A model generated the notes under the pieces. The model saw nothing but the letters and a program-made list of their open reading frames with translations, made no database searches and was not told the origin of the DNA. Position numbers and translations under genes: made by a program. Positions 13,801-26,603 of a stretch of 64,000 bases of DNA are shown piece by piece. Positions within the stretch are counted from its first letter, which is position 1. Every line of letters starts with the position of its first letter. This DNA is from Nigrospora sphaerica (taxonomy: Eukaryota; Ascomycota; Sordariomycetes; Amphisphaeriales; Apiosporaceae): positions 372,001-436,000 of the forward strand of contig JAGVVL010000025.1 in assembly GCA_018287875.1 (NCBI GenBank), written 5' to 3'.

Positions 13801-16382
13801 AAACTGAGGGACTGCTGCTTGATTCTGTCGGGGACGACTAGTAGGTCCTTCATAACTGCTCTCAGTATTCACGCTTGATAGCCGACGTCCCCGTAAATCC
13901 ATAGTTTGATTGCATGGTGGAAGTCCTTCCCATAAGAGTGTTGTCGGCAGACGGCTCGTCAGTATAGTCACGCGAGGATGGGGGTTAAGTCACCGGAAGC
14001 CAGTGAGGTTTTGATTACGGTTCGGTCACCAAGAGAATAGCAGACAACACTCCATCGCGAAATCATTACTCGAATGCGTTTTCACTAAAAGGCTCCTTGC
14101 ATCCGTGGGCTACGTGCCCTTATTATTGATCTCGTGTCATTTCTCGCCGCTTTCCAGATATGATAGTCGCCACCAACGGTAGCGAGAGTCGAGAGCCAAC
14201 CTCCTCTGAGTAGGCCTGGAACGGCCGACATTTATTCCGTCGCCGCGACTGTCATCTTTCTATCCGGTTCGGGCGTCCAGGGCGCCGTTGTGAGACCGAG
14301 GGAGGCAAGACGATCACATAGGTCGGCCTCGATACGCCCTCCTCACCACCTCGCCAATTATGCCCCTTACCTGCTCGTGGAGAGCTACCCTCGTCCCCAC
14401 GACACGCCTTTGGCCCGGCCTGACACTTTCGGTTCTCTCACACGCCCGGGAAACCCCGGGGGACTGCTTACGATCCCACAGAAGGGAAGTGGGTGGAATC
14501 AGCCGCGGTCGCGACGGACAGCGCGAATGAGCTACGTACTCATGTTTTCTCCTGGCCGTATTGGGACCAAGGCGCCTTTTCGTACTGCTCCAGTCTGTCT
14601 GTTTGTAGCGTTGCCTTGATGTCTGCAGATGCACCGGTTTCCCGGTTTCGGTGCCGTGAGATACCAGACAGCACGTTTGACGGCGTTGCTTCAAGACGCA
14701 TGTGTCGAAAGCGCTGGAAACACCGGATATGACTTGGATGGGTTCAAAAAGAGCTGGGGAACGGTACTTAATTGCTTATTTCAGCGGCTACCCATGATCT
14801 CTCGACACTGGCGGCGTCAACGCTCCCTCGAATGTATTTTCCCCCGTTGGCCAACTCGGTTTCATGGGTCAACAACACCAGGACTGTCGAGGCTCAAAAG
14901 AACACGCCACACCCTTTCGACTCGAAAGGAGACATGGGAGAAAACGCGACGGCCCCGGGTCCCTTTGTTTCTCTATCCGATCCGACGAAGACCCCTCGGG
15001 GCTCTGTGATCTCAGGCTCCTGCCATCCGCTCTCTCGTTCCCAAGTCGCACACTCGCCGACGGCAATACCGAGGCATATGAAACCCAGCGGGAAGGTTGG
15101 AAGCGCCGGACCCTGACGGCCGTGGTGGAGTAAGCTGCCGTTCTCAGGGAACCGAGCTGCCAGGAGTCATGAAGGGATATTGCCACGGGACGGCGGCCAT
15201 GGTAAGGCCGCTGTAGTTGCGGATCGGTACATGGCCATCGAGACCCGTACGACAGCGTCGGCCCACGGAGAGCGCGCGCGCGCACACACATACACAGAGA
15301 GAGAGATGGGGGGGGGGGGGGAGACGATGATGTCCTACACATCCAGACGTCTAAGAACCATCTATAACCGGAGGCAAGGCGTGCCTCACCACCCAGTTGC
15401 GGAACGCATCAGCCACACGAAGTTACCGATATCCGGCCCGCTCGGTACGACAAGGAAGGGAGAAGAAAGCCGGGGAACAAGGTCACGAAACAGAAAGGCA
15501 TGGCGCAGAAGTATCACGGCGGGGACAGCCGGATGGATCTTCCCACCCCGCCCCATGGATGATTTCCAGTGTGGTCGACAATGGTATGTGCCACCCACTC
15601 CTCCGTACTCTCCCCGGTTTACCTGCCGATCCAGACAGGCTACTACCGCCGCATCTGGTAGGACCCCCGTCCTCCGAGGCCGGATGCCTGAAGACGGTCT
15701 GTGGCCGAAGGGATATGGAAAGAGTTGGTCAGGTCTATTGGCGAAACCCCGCACCGTCTACGGGAGACCCCCTATGCAGTAGCAGGCGGCCCCAAGTACT
15801 TACGCAACGTTCCAACGATTCACGACCAAGACCATGCTCAGAGTAAGCCGTAGAGAATGAATGAATTCGCTACATCTGTCTACCTAAAACTGCATGCCCA
15901 TGCGCTCGTCCTGCCGTGGCATTGTTTCGTCTCGTCTCGTCCGTCGAGACACACAACTCGCTTTCTCTCCATACAATGACCCGAGGTCGTTGACCACCTT
16001 TTTCTCAACTCGTGCTGCTTGCCGGGCCTCGCGCCTGAGTTCTTGATGCTCCCCTCCTGTAGCATACACAAGCCGGCCGCGGGGCTACCGGGGGGGAAAC
16101 CAACAACCCCGTTAGCATCAGCCCCGCGTCTGTCCCGTCGTTGGGACAGGATGCTAAGATAACCGGGCGACCACCTGGGGAATGGGGAGGGAGATGTGCC
16201 TTGGGGCCCGGGCTCCGAGGCGCGCCCCAAGGGCAACGCTCGTAGGAGGGGGAGTGAGAGGGAAGCGCGGCGGAAATGGTGTCCAATCCCATTGTTCTCA
16301 ATGCATACCCAGGTATATAGCGACAATCGAAACGTCCCCCCTCCCCTTTCATTTGGTTTTACTTTGGGCCGTCGGGTGGCTT
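10878..16382. other. Intergenic region without recognised gene (convergent 3' ends)
   Basis: This separates the + strand Myb-like gene from the - strand mannosyltransferase gene, so it should hold both 3' untranslated regions. It contains homopolymer runs (G tract near 11751-11760, C tract near 12557-12566), a TAGGTA-type motif cluster at 12216-12242 and a mixed microsatellite at 15280-15325. Scattered open frames of 60-200 codons have chance-like composition. No tRNA or 5S rRNA gene was recognised. Confidence 0.5.
15280..15325. repeat. Compound microsatellite (GC)n-(CA)n-(GA)n-G run
   Basis: Alternating GC, then CA, then GA dinucleotides pass into a pure G run of about 14 bases. This is a simple-sequence tract in non-coding DNA. 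Confidence 0.85.
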
Positions 16383-17997
16383 CTAGGGACTGGCCCAGCC
16401 GCCAGCGACATCCACCCACTCGGCCAGGCAGGAGCCCTCTTTGCCTTCGACGTCGACAATGTCCGTGTCGCAGCGGCAGCGGCAGCCGACGCCGTTCTCC
16501 TTCTCGGGATCCCAGCTCTCCCAGTACTCGTCCTCCTCCTTGCGTGCTTTGGGGTCGGCCGTCGTACCCTCCAGGAAGGGCTCGCGGGGCAGCTGCCGGG
16601 CCGGGGCGTTGGCCGGGCAGTGCTGGATCGTCGTGTGTCGGTAGCCAAAGTCCCGGAAGTAGTGGATGTCCTTGGGGCCCAGCAGGATACCGGCGGCCAA
16701 GGAGTGGATCGGAGCATCGCCCCACTGTCTTTGCGTCAGCTGTCGTGTCCGGGGATGAAGGGGGGGGGGGAAGGGGTGGGCAAAGGGCACAGGCAGGGTC
16801 AACTTACGCGTTCCATCCAGAAGCCGCCGCTGCGGTCCATCATCTCGAAGAAATCCTCGTACTCCTTGCTCCGGAACCAATCGAGGCGAGCAATCTCAAA
16901 GTTGGACCAGAAGTGGCACATGTTGTAGGACTCGCCTTCCATGGCCTCGGGGTCAATCTCGGGCAGGCCGTTGTTTCCGGGCTCGGAGCGCAGAATCTCT
17001 TCGGGCAGGGGAGGCTTGTAGTTAGGATCATCCTCCTTGGGCTTCTCCTCGGGCTTCTCGACGGGCTCGACAAACATCTCCCAGAGACCCTGCGAGGTGA
17101 TGTTATAGAGGCGCTTGTAGGCCGAGGCGTAGCGGAAAATGTTGGGAACCGTCTCACGCAGCTCCTTGACGGCGATGGTGAAGCCATACGTTTTGTTCTG
17201 GGCCTCCATCATCAGGAAAGGATCGTAGGTGATGTCACAAAAGTACTTGATCTCGGGCTCCAAGCGCCAGTACCACTCGTATTTGGCCAGGAGCGGGTGC
17301 TTATAGAAGAAGCCCGAGTAGAAGCGGCACATGGCGTGGTAGCTCTCGAGACCGCCGTACATGACGGCGGCGTCGCCCTGCTTGGCGATGCCCTCCTTGG
17401 CGACCTTAGGGTCAATCCAGTCGGGGAAACCCCACATCTCGGGACCGACGCGGCCGAACTCGCAAGGGGCCGAGGTGTAGTTCATGATAATGTCCTTGAA
17501 GGTCTGGTTGAATTCGCCGTCGTTCAAGAAGACGTAGGGGTAGTGGAACCAGCGGTTGAAGTGGCGCTCGATCGACTTGACCGATTGGATAACACCGTCA
17601 AGCTCCTTGTTGCGGGCCAGCACGACGAAGGCGGCATTGGCGCGTGGCTTGTTGACCTCATCGGCCGGGTCGAGGCAGCCCTCAACGAAGACCTTGTCGT
17701 GCTTCTCGCTGATGCGTCTGATGGCGGCGGAAAGTCAGCAGGCGGTCACGGGAGGCGACGAGGGCAGCGTAGGGGACAGAGGGGGAGGAGAACATACCGA
17801 ATGGCGGGAGGGGCACCGGCGGGCATCAAGATGGTGCCGGGCGAACTGGGGTGGCGGACAAACAGCACCAGAATGAGCACGAGGACGATGCAGGGGAAGA
17901 GTACGACGACGCCCAGCGGCACCGATATTCGCGAATTGCCTCGTAGACGCAGCGGCCTCCTGAAGAAGGCCAGGCGGCCTCGTCGGATGCGATCCAT
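16383..17997 (-). CDS. GT15 family alpha-1,2-mannosyltransferase (KRE2/MNT1/KTR type, KTR4-like)
   Basis: Three exons on the minus strand, 17798-17997, 16808-17717 and 16383-16724, encode 483 residues. The protein is a type II Golgi membrane enzyme by layout: a short basic cytoplasmic tail (MDRIRRGRLAFFRRP), one hydrophobic anchor near residues 26-46, a stem, then the lumenal GT15 domain. Family landmarks include SVKSIERHFNRWFHYPYVFL, a WYWRLEPEIKYFCD segment, YNMCHFWSNFEIA and, across the second intron, the ERWGDAPIHSLA block. That last block decides the acceptor at 16725. Members transfer mannose from GDP-mannose to O- and N-linked glycans of cell-wall and secreted proteins. The Cys-rich end (CRCRCD, then CLAEWV) resembles the KTR4 branch, which is inference. 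A long open frame on the opposite strand is a shadow. The start at 17997 is the first ATG before the anchor. Confidence 0.95.
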
Positions 17998-20270
17998 GAT
18001 GATGGATCGGTGTTGGTGTAGTCAGGCAGGTTTGGTTTGTGGCGACGAGGCCAGAAAAGATGGATGGAGAGAGGATACATAGGATGGGACAGGGCCGGTC
18101 GGAACGCGACCAGGCAATCACTCACTCCATCAGCCCGGCCTGGGCGTTAGTCGTTAGGAAAGCGCAGGCTGGCAGGCCCAGGGCCGGAGGGGAAAGTAGA
18201 CACACGGTACCGAGCGGGTGAAAGCGAATAAAATTTCGCGCAGGTGCCGTCTTTACTGTTAAGCTCATGCGCGTGTTTCTGTGCTCAGTACCTGTCAGAT
18301 CCCAAAAACCGTACGCACGCGAGATTAGCTTCAGCGCCCTTGGACCAATAGGACACGACCCGCCAGCCCGCCAGCGCTCGTGAGGACCCCCCAAGGCCAG
18401 GCCAGGGCAGGAGCAAGAGCCGCGAGTCGATGGGCTTGGCTGTGCCAGGCTGCATTGCTTGCTTCGGATACCTTGTCGGCTCGAGAAAAAGGAGACGGGA
18501 CTGACTGACTGTACTGTAACTACCGAGTACGTAAGCAACACTCACGACAAGAGAGACCGAAGGGCCTAACCTCTCCCACGAGGTAGAACCTATCACCAAG
18601 GCAATTCCCAGTCGAACCGCCACGACAATGCTTCCGGGGTTCCCCAGTCTCTTTCCTCCCGCCTCCCCCTTTTCTTGGTGCAGGTGTCGTTCCCTCCATC
18701 AACCCTAGATTACCCTTCTCTCTCTCCTTCTTTGGCTTCGTCTTCCTCTGCCGCTGAACTTGCACGCACTTCCCGTGCCAGCCGCGAACCTCCGGAGCGT
18801 GTGTGGCGGGAGCATCCATGATCGCCACAATCACCGTGTTGGAAGGCTTACCCCCCCCCAATTATCGTTCCCAAGCCGGCCAACCAGACCCCGCGCCTTC
18901 GTTCCCACCAGCACTGGAGGCTCGAGCTCGACCCCTGACCCAGAATTCCGTGCCCTTCTCCGCGTTCTGGAACATGGAAATCAAGATTCCAACCGGCGAC
19001 GTTTGGTCGCCTCCGTGGGCCCCTAGCCGCCCATGAACACCGTGTCCAGTGCGCATCGACATTTCGCTATAAACGTTGATGGGCCGTGGCCCGGCCTGCG
19101 AGCCAAACACCCACAGACTTCGTATCAGCCCTGGGCCTGGGTGTCGCCCCCTAGGGCGAGGCAGAACCGCGCCCACCGGCCGGCTCGCGATTCATTCGTC
19201 CGAGCCCATGGCGTCTTTTCCATCGGATGGCGGCGCTTCTTGCGCCGCGAGGTTCAATCGATAAAAGAGCCGGGCCAGCTGGCCTGGAAGGGCTAATTTT
19301 CATTCCATGTCGCCATGTGCATGGACCCCAGGACCAGGTAGGTCCCATGTATAGAATTGGACGAACCACTGGCACACAAACTAGGCAGAAACTCTCTGCC
19401 TCGACGGCATAACGGGCTGCTATTTTGGTGTCCCACGCGTTTGCTGCATTCAGGGTAAGGAAGGTACCACGTCGGTACTTAGCATCAAGGTCGGCCTTTC
19501 CGTATCGCGTGCCAGCCTCTCGCCGTAATTGAAATCGAGCCTCGGTACGTTCAAAGACCCGATTTGAACCTAATGTACACACCCACGTGCGCGGTCCATT
19601 AGCGGACGGGCAACTCTGTTGAGGCTCTGTGTAGGGACAAGGTCTCTCTTCGACGTCTTTTTAACGTTCTCACGGCGGAAAGGAAACGCGCCGTGACGAC
19701 AGTGCTTTAGGTCTCCCTCCCCTCTGCGCTTCCCGACGTCGTCAGGGCCCGCACGGGGCGAACCAAAAACGGCACGCAATGGCCCCTGATGGCGGCGACG
19801 GACGGGCCCACCCCCAGCGGACGCAGGCGATGGGAACAGACTTGTCGTTCGAAAAAGCTCGCCGAACCACAACCATAGAATCCATCCATCCATCCATCTC
19901 CAGCCTGGCGGGCGAACTGGTGACATGAAATTCCTTGATTGGTCAGACTCGCAGGAGCGGGTGCCATCCAGTTTCGGCAGTAATCCGACCCAACAAATGG
20001 ATACCAAGACAGTAAGGCCCTCATAGACGGACCCCCTTCAACCCATTCCTAGGTGCAACCACTACAGCCCGCCCGCGTGCGTTGTGACGATTGTGTGCTG
20101 CGATTCTAGTCTTTGCCGAGGGAAAGGGATCTTCTTGCTGTTTCCAGCACTGTGCCATGTCTCGATAGAACACACGAGGTTGTTACCAAGGCGCAAGTTA
20201 GATTCCCTACCGGACTCTCTTTTCCCGGCCCTGCTCCGCCCGTTGAATGTACGCTGCGGGGCACATCGTC
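17998..20270. other. Shared upstream region of two divergent genes
   Basis: This lies between the divergently transcribed mannosyltransferase (-) and PQ-loop (+) genes and so carries both promoters. No coding exon is supported. An ATCC-repeat tract is seen at about 19884-19899. No TATA box can be assigned with confidence. Confidence 0.5.
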
Positions 20271-21062
20271 ATGGAAGACTCGACCATCGCCACTGTCTTT
20301 GGGACAGCGGGTGCGGTATGCTGGTCGATACAGGTATGTCTCATTGGCCCTCTCCTTTTTCTGCCACCGGCGCCCTGGCTGACTGCCCTCGTCGAGGTGT
20401 AGTTGCTGCCGCAGATCTGGAAGAACCAGCGGCACCGCAGCACGGCGGGGCTGCATCCCATCATGTACCTGTCGTGGGCGGTGGCGGGCATCCCGCTGGG
20501 CGTGTACAACGTGGTGTCGGGGCTGAACATCGCCCTGCAGGTGCAGCCGCACATTCTAATCCTGCTCAGCCTCGTGGCGTGGGCGCAGTGCCAGTACTTC
20601 GGCCCTGCCGCCTGGTCGCCGGCCCGCATCGGGCTCTGCGCCGCCGCCGCCGCCGCCGGCATCGGGGGCGTCGAGGCTGGGCTCGTCTTCGCGCTGCGGC
20701 GGGCGGCCGCACGCCGTCTCACCTGGCCTGCCACCCTCCTCGCCGTGCTCGCCGCCGTGCTGCTGGCCGTTGGTGTGCTGCGCTACTACGTCGAGATCGC
20801 ACGCGCCCGCGGCACCCAGAACATCTCCTTCGCCTTCGTCGCCGTCGACTACGCCGGCGACCTCGCCTCCATCGTGGCCGTCGTCTTCGAGCCCCGCCTC
20901 GACGTCCTGGCCCTTGTCGTCTACTCCGTCGAGGGCGCGCTGTGGACGGGCATCCTGCTCCTCGGAGTTCACTATCGGCTGCGTCCCTGGCTGCTGGCCA
21001 AGATGCGCGCGCCGGCCGAGAAGAAGAGGAACGCTTGCGACGCACCCGAGGAGACGCAGTGA
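20271..21062 (+). CDS. PQ-loop repeat multi-pass membrane protein
   Basis: Exon 1 at 20271-20333 and exon 2 at 20403-21062 give 240 residues. The 69-base intron (gtatgt to gtgtag) is placed so that the first PQ-loop is rebuilt: SIQ joins LLPQIWKNQRHRSTAGLHP, where the Pro-Gln pair ends a membrane helix. About seven hydrophobic segments follow. A second, degenerate PQ-loop-like segment lies at YYVEIARARGTQNISFAFVAVDYAGD, where the PQ pair is not kept. PQ-loop proteins include vacuolar/lysosomal exporters of cationic amino acids and cystine (Ypq and cystinosin families). The substrate here cannot be inferred. The ATG at 20271 is the only one that places the first helix before the loop. The C-terminal tail is short and charged (EKKRNACDAPEETQ). 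Codon use is strongly GC-ending. Confidence 0.88.
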
Positions 21063-21518
21063 CATGGTCAAGTTGCGCTGCGAACTCAGACCCATACGTG
21101 ATCCTGCTGGCGTTCCACTTGGTGTCGCACTCCCCAACGGCAACGCGCCATGGAAAGTCACGCCACTAGTTAATGAGTGTTCCCATACTATCATCCTGAG
21201 CTGACTATACGGAAGCTCCATAACAAGGGGATACCTATTCCGATGAGAGGCCCATCGAAGTCACAGCAGCGGCACGTTGAATGACGGCGAAGGTCGTGAG
21301 AGGAACTGGAACAAAATCCATGCTGTCCAACTGAACGATAGGGCCCGGCCTACGCATCCGAAAGTAGAGGGGCCGCGTCCATCCAGCTTTGACGATGCCT
21401 TCTCCCACGTGACAAAGAAAAAGCTCTCAGGCGCCCAAGTTTCCGGGCTCATCGTATGTTTTCCCAGGCCTCGGCAGTGCTTCTGACTGGCCCACACGGG
21501 GGGCTACGTTACCGCCAC

Positions 21519-21574
21519 CGACCGAGCACGCCCAGGCCATAATCGCCGACTGAACACGCCCGGGCCATAATCGC
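21519..21574. repeat. 28-base tandem duplication
   Basis: Two adjacent 28-base units (21519-21546 and 21547-21574) share the 3' half ggccataatcgc and differ at a few bases in the 5' half. The copies are therefore not brand new. Confidence 0.85.
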
Positions 21575-23696
21575 CGACCTGTAACAGCTGGAGTTCCCGC
21601 AGTTAACCGTCTTGAGCATACAGTTCGGCCTGTTCAAGGCGAGTCGGTGCGTGGGAGGGGAAGGGGGCCCCGTCGTCCTTTTGCAGGTGGGCCAGAGTGC
21701 CTGCGGACGGTCTAGACCCAACGCGCGCCACGGACCTATCCGCTCATCGATGGTCTCCTATCCGTCCTTAGGGCTGCACGTGATGGTGTCATCTGTCAGT
21801 GCGTTTCAGCATGACCCTGGGCTCGCCTGCCCTTCGGCACCCGCAACGCACCGCCCCGCGCCGTCGGGCTCGACCAACCCGGTCGGCCTGAGGAAAAAAA
21901 AAAAAAGAAAGGCGGCATGAGGGGGGCGGTAAGGAAGCGTCGACAAAGACGATGGTCTCGAGAGGGTCGAGATGCCCCGCCTGCCACCCACCAGGGAAGT
22001 CGAGTCAGTGCCTCAGCGCGTTCTCGTGCGTGGGCCGGACCCTCGTAGGTCCGTTACCCTATCTCGGGCATTCACTGGCTCGATTACGGAAAACGAAGAC
22101 GGCGAGCAGGGAGCTATCGCCACTTTGCTGCGGCCTGTCACATGGAACCAAGCTGCGGTTGCGTCGGGTTGGGAAGTAGGACGCAGGAGAGAGGACCAGT
22201 GGTGCCACGAGTCTTTGGTCGCTTGACAGCCCACCCCCACCCGGCCCCGGGGCCCTTGGCGGCGTTATCTCCCTCGCGGCTGCGGAGGCGGATGCACCGC
22301 CGGGCCAGTTCCCGCCTGGCTCAGAGGGAAGCCCGTCCTGTCATCATGGCCCCCGGCCGCCCGGGCTCCATAACGCCGTGCTTGGCTGGTTGGGCTCCTT
22401 ATCTGGACGGCTTACACGCACGTGGGACGAAGCTGGCGCAGTGGTTCCCGGGCAGCGTTGAAGATTGTGGATACGTAAGATCCCAATCGGGATTTGGTCC
22501 TCTAGCCCGTGGATCGATCTGTCCCGAATAGGAGAAGGAAAAAAAAAGTCGGTAAACGGGCAGGACTGGATGGCATTGGCGAGTGAGGGGACGAGGCAAC
22601 GTTCCATAAGGCTGACCGCCGCCGTACAGTGCGTGTGTGAATGCCAAGGAGCTCGGCCTGCCTATACATGTATGCATCATTTTTTGCTAGCCGGAACTTG
22701 CCAATAGCATGTCATGGACGGGGCCAAGCGAGCAGCAGGAGCAACCCTTAGCTCCGGCGTCCTTCGGCGACCCGGCCGAGATGGAGCGGGCGGGTGTCCC
22801 CGGGCAGATATACATGCGCACACACACATACGCATACATACCCTCGGAGACTAGGGGGAGAGGGGGTGCAAACGAGAGAAGACCAGGGAAATAGAATGAC
22901 AGATGCACGACGCAGCAGCACGGCGGAAGGAAATTGACCAATCAGTGAGGGCCGGGGTCGAGGAATAGACAACCCCCCCCCCCCGGCAACGGGCCTATAC
23001 CCTCTCTGGCAATTGGCAGAGCAGGATAGAACCCGTCGGCTGCCTCTCCCCTCTCTCCGCCCCTTGAGAACGGGCGGCCGTTCGTTAAGCCTCCCACCCG
23101 CCCGCCCAGGCCCGTCTCGGAGATGGGCGAGGCCCTAGGCTCGTTGTGGCGGGCGGTGCTGCATAAGTGCTTACATGGCCTCCAGGGCGCCTTGTGTGCG
23201 CGCCGGAGGCCTTAATTATGAGCCGGTATGAGTCTATTTACGTACATGTACGTCCTCACGTAGGGGAAAGAGGGATCCAGGGGCATCTCTTTTGCTGACG
23301 TCGCCTAACGGCTGCTACTGCTGGCCCTGACGATCGGGGTTGAATAGCGTGCACTGCGGTCCCGGTAATTGGGGGAAAGGGGTACGTCTGGGAGAGCGGG
23401 TGGTTTTTTTTTAACGAACTATTTTAAGCAGCTCGGGACGCCGCCGGCCGAGCCCACCCTTGCGTGCTCGTTGGCTCCGTCGTGGGCCAGCCCAACGGCT
23501 CCAAGATCCTGGTCAGCCGGGGTAACGACGGGGAGGGTGTTCTGGTCTTGGGGATTGTGTGGTTTGGCGCACGGCGTCGGAGGATGGGGTGTGGGTGGGA
23601 ACACTGCATCCATCGCCCGTCATCGTCCATGCGCGGCTTCGGCGATCCTGTGTACGGGCGACGGTGCCACTCATCGTGGGTGCATGTCACATGTAG

Positions 23697-23726
23697 CGTG
23701 TGTGTGTGTGTGTGTACATGTGTGAC
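23697..23726. repeat. (GT)n microsatellite
   Basis: A short run of GT dinucleotides with one interruption, in non-coding sequence between the PQ-loop and Zn2Cys6 genes. Confidence 0.85.
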
Positions 23727-24617
23727 GGCGCCCGCGAACCGCGTGGGCCCGGGAAAACATGAGGACTGCCCGTTCGTAAGGTTTCCGGGAGAAGAAGAAG
23801 CGTGTAATGGTCTCGCTGTGCACAGTGGAAGACCCCAGCCAAAGTCGGGGCGGAGCCTTATCACAGCCGGACGGGCGGGTAGGCGCTAACCGCAGCAACC
23901 AACACCAACCACCAAGAAAGGCGGAAGCACGAGCAGCACAACACATCACCAGGCGGCACAAGCAACCACCCACCCCAGGTCCAAAAAACAGGTCGAGGCA
24001 GTCATGTAAGAGCGGGATGCATAGCCGAAGCGACAGGTGCCGAGAGGGTCACGGCCACCGATGTGACCTCTCACAAGAGAGCCTTGCCATTGGCGGGCTT
24101 TTTGCCTTGGGTGACGCGAAGCCACTGTGGTGCGGCTGACAGGACAGGAGTCCCCAATATGGAATGCAGGACGATGCATATCCACCCGATGCCTGGCCCT
24201 GCATATACAGTTGCCCTGCCTATCGCTGGTCGAAGGCGGCTCCCAAAAACTCGTGTCGCCACCTTCACCTATGTGATCCATGCTTCTCTCGTCCTCGACT
24301 GCCTTTGCGTGCGCCGACAAGAGAGAAGGAAGGAAAAAGAGAAACGGAGACAGAAAGTGACTCGGGCAAGCATACGAGCGGCAAGAGAGGGGCCTTCCTC
24401 GCATCTCGTACCTCGTCTATCCCGCCTCTACCGCATCCCATTCGCTATCCATTGTACCGGGTCGGCGGCTGAGCTGGACGACCCCGTTCACACGCGCACA
24501 AGCCGAGAAGAGAAGTCGCTGGGTGGCGAACCGCCAATCCCGTTAGCCTCTCCCCCCTTTTTCGACACGAGCGCTAGCCGGACCGACCGGCGACGACGAC
24601 GACGACGGCTCGCGGTC

Positions 24618-26603
24618 ATGACGGCTCCGTTGGTGCCCCGTAAACGGGCCAGCAAGCCCAAAGTGCGGACGGGTTGCGACACTTGCAAAAAGGTGTGTCC
24701 GGGTGAGAGCGTTGCCTGTTTCGTGCTGCCGTCCTCTTCCCCCGTCCCGTCCCCGTTCACTTAGTCGTACCCGCCAAACAAGCCCCCTACACGGCATCTT
24801 CCCGCCCGTAGGCGTCCTTCCCGAGACCGAAGGCTCGACTGCTGACACTGGCCGCCATAGCGTCGGGTCAAATGCGATGAGCGCAAACCGCGCTGCCTCC
24901 GTTGCGAGAGACTGCATCACGACTGCAAGTACGCGACGCAGACAGCCGTGCCCCCGTGGCCGAGCAAGAACGGTCGAGACCTGGTCCCGTTCGCCCCGGC
25001 TGAGAAACAGTTTGGCGGCAGCAGCCGCTTCTTCTACCAGCCGCGCTGCTACACGCTGAACGAGCGCGAGGCCTCCTACTTCGACGCTTACCGGCAGCGC
25101 ACCGCCCTGCGCCTCGGCTACACGGAGCTGTGGTACCGCTCGGTGCTGCGCGAGAGCGCCCGCGACCCCGTCATCCGTCACTGCGTCATCGCGCTCGGCG
25201 CCCTGGCGCACCTCGGCATGGGCGCGGCCGCGCCCTCGCGGCACGGGAGCGAAGGGCCGGCCGACCCGGGCGAACGGGCCCTCGTCGTGGACGCCGAGGC
25301 CCGGCGGCACTACGATCAGGCCTGCCTCAACTACGGCGAGGCGCTCACGAAGTTCCGGGACCGCGTCGAGCGCGAGGGCAGCGCCGTGCCGGCGCGAACG
25401 GTGCTGCTCACTTCGCTTCTGTTCCTCGCGGTTGAGCAGATGCAGGGCAACACCGAGGCGGTGCAGCAGCTGGCGGGCAACGTCCTGCACATGATCAAGG
25501 ACAAGCTCGTGACCTTCCAGGCGGGCGCCACGGCCGCCTGTAGCGCCGAGTCGCGCATCGCGCAGCCCATCGACGACGACGGCGTCGCCGAGGCCGAGCT
25601 CGTGCTGCCGCGCATCTTCCTCACCAACCTGCGCGGCTGCCACGTCGACCCCTACCTCCGCCAGGTCGCCCTGAGCCTGCACCTCGACCCGGCCGAGGTC
25701 GAGGTGCCGGACCCGCGCTCGACGCGCCTCCAGATCAAGCGCGCCTGGGACCGTGCCATCATGCGGACCTCGCTTTACACAGAGCGCTGCCGCGCCGCCC
25801 TGCTCGACCCGGCGACGACACTCGCCGACGTCGCCGAGTACCGCCGCGGCCAGGCCATTCTCCTGCAGCGCCTGGGCCGCTGGGACGTCTTCGCGAGCGA
25901 GCTCCTGGCCGTGGAGCCGCCCAACACACCCGACGGCCGCGTCATGCCCATCATGCTGAACGTCATCCTCGCGTCGCTGGCCATGTGCAAGGTGCACACG
26001 CTGAGCTGCCTCGACGACCCGCACGTCGTCGACGGCGGCAGCGGCGCCTACTGGGACCGCTACCACGACTACATACGCCAGAGCGTCGAGCACGCCGAGG
26101 CGATCATCGACGCCGTCGACTGGCCCATGCACGACAGCACCCTGTCGCCCATTGTCCACTGCGTGCTGCAGCTGTCGCGGGACGTTGACCTGCGGCGGCG
26201 CGCCACGGCCCTCTTCCGGCGGCTCATCGCCCATGACCGCAGCATCGTGGGGCCGGCCCAGCGGCGGCGGGCGACGATGACGACCCCGGCAACGCCGCCG
26301 CCGCCCCTGCAGACGCACATGCTCGCGCCGGCGGACCGCGCCAGCTCCGAGGAGAGCGACGGCGGCGACCCGTCGACGCCCGAGAGCACGACGTCATCCT
26401 CGTGCGCCACCTTCTTCTCCATCTCGGGCACGAGCGAGGAGGGCGGCTACGGCGCCGTACCCCGCCCCGGCACCCTCGACGCCGCCGCCGTCGCCGCCGC
26501 CGCCTACCGGTTCGGCAAGGGTGCGACCATGTCCCACCGCCTCTGTATGGGGCACCTGTGTCTCAAGACGGCCATCATGGACGGCTCCGTCGAGCTGCAC
26601 TGA
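24618..26603 (+). CDS. Zn2Cys6 (fungal binuclear cluster) transcription factor
   Basis: Exon 1 at 24618-24692 and exon 2 at 24861-26603 give 605 residues. The 168-base intron (gtgtgt to ccatag) splits the zinc cluster. Exon 1 ends TGCDTCKK and exon 2 begins RRVKCDERKPRCLRCERLHH, giving C20-x2-C23-x6-C30-x6-C37-x2-C40-x6-C47, the exact fungal binuclear pattern. A basic stretch precedes it (KRASKPKVR). The region from about residue 75 onward (FFYQPRCYTLNEREASYFDAYR and following helices) resembles the fungal-specific transcription factor regulatory domain. Ser/Thr/Ala/Pro-rich linkers occur near the C terminus. Such proteins bind CGG-containing sites and regulate metabolism or development. The targets here are unknown and no biosynthetic cluster lies beside it. 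The ATG at 24618 lies 19 residues before the first Cys, a usual distance. A 591-codon open frame on the other strand is a shadow. Confidence 0.93.

Larger units (their letters stand above)
21063..24617. other. Intergenic region without recognised gene
   Basis: This is downstream of the PQ-loop gene and upstream of the Zn2Cys6 gene. It holds a 28-base tandem duplication (21519-21574), a pure C run near 22973-22984, a GT microsatellite near 23697-23726 and many short chance frames. The last few hundred bases before 24618 are purine- and pyrimidine-rich and probably form the promoter and leader of the transcription factor gene. Confidence 0.5.

Noticed and set aside
16196..18082. A 628-codon open frame on the + strand across the mannosyltransferase locus
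   Set aside because: It is the reverse complement of the GT15 coding exons and introns. The minus-strand reading has clear family motifs and proper splice sites, while this frame has none. GC-rich codon use opens such shadow frames.
24543..26318. A 591-codon open frame on the - strand
   Set aside because: It lies antisense to the Zn2Cys6 regulator, and its composition (Arg/Gly/Val/Ala/His) is that of a complemented GC-ending coding sequence.
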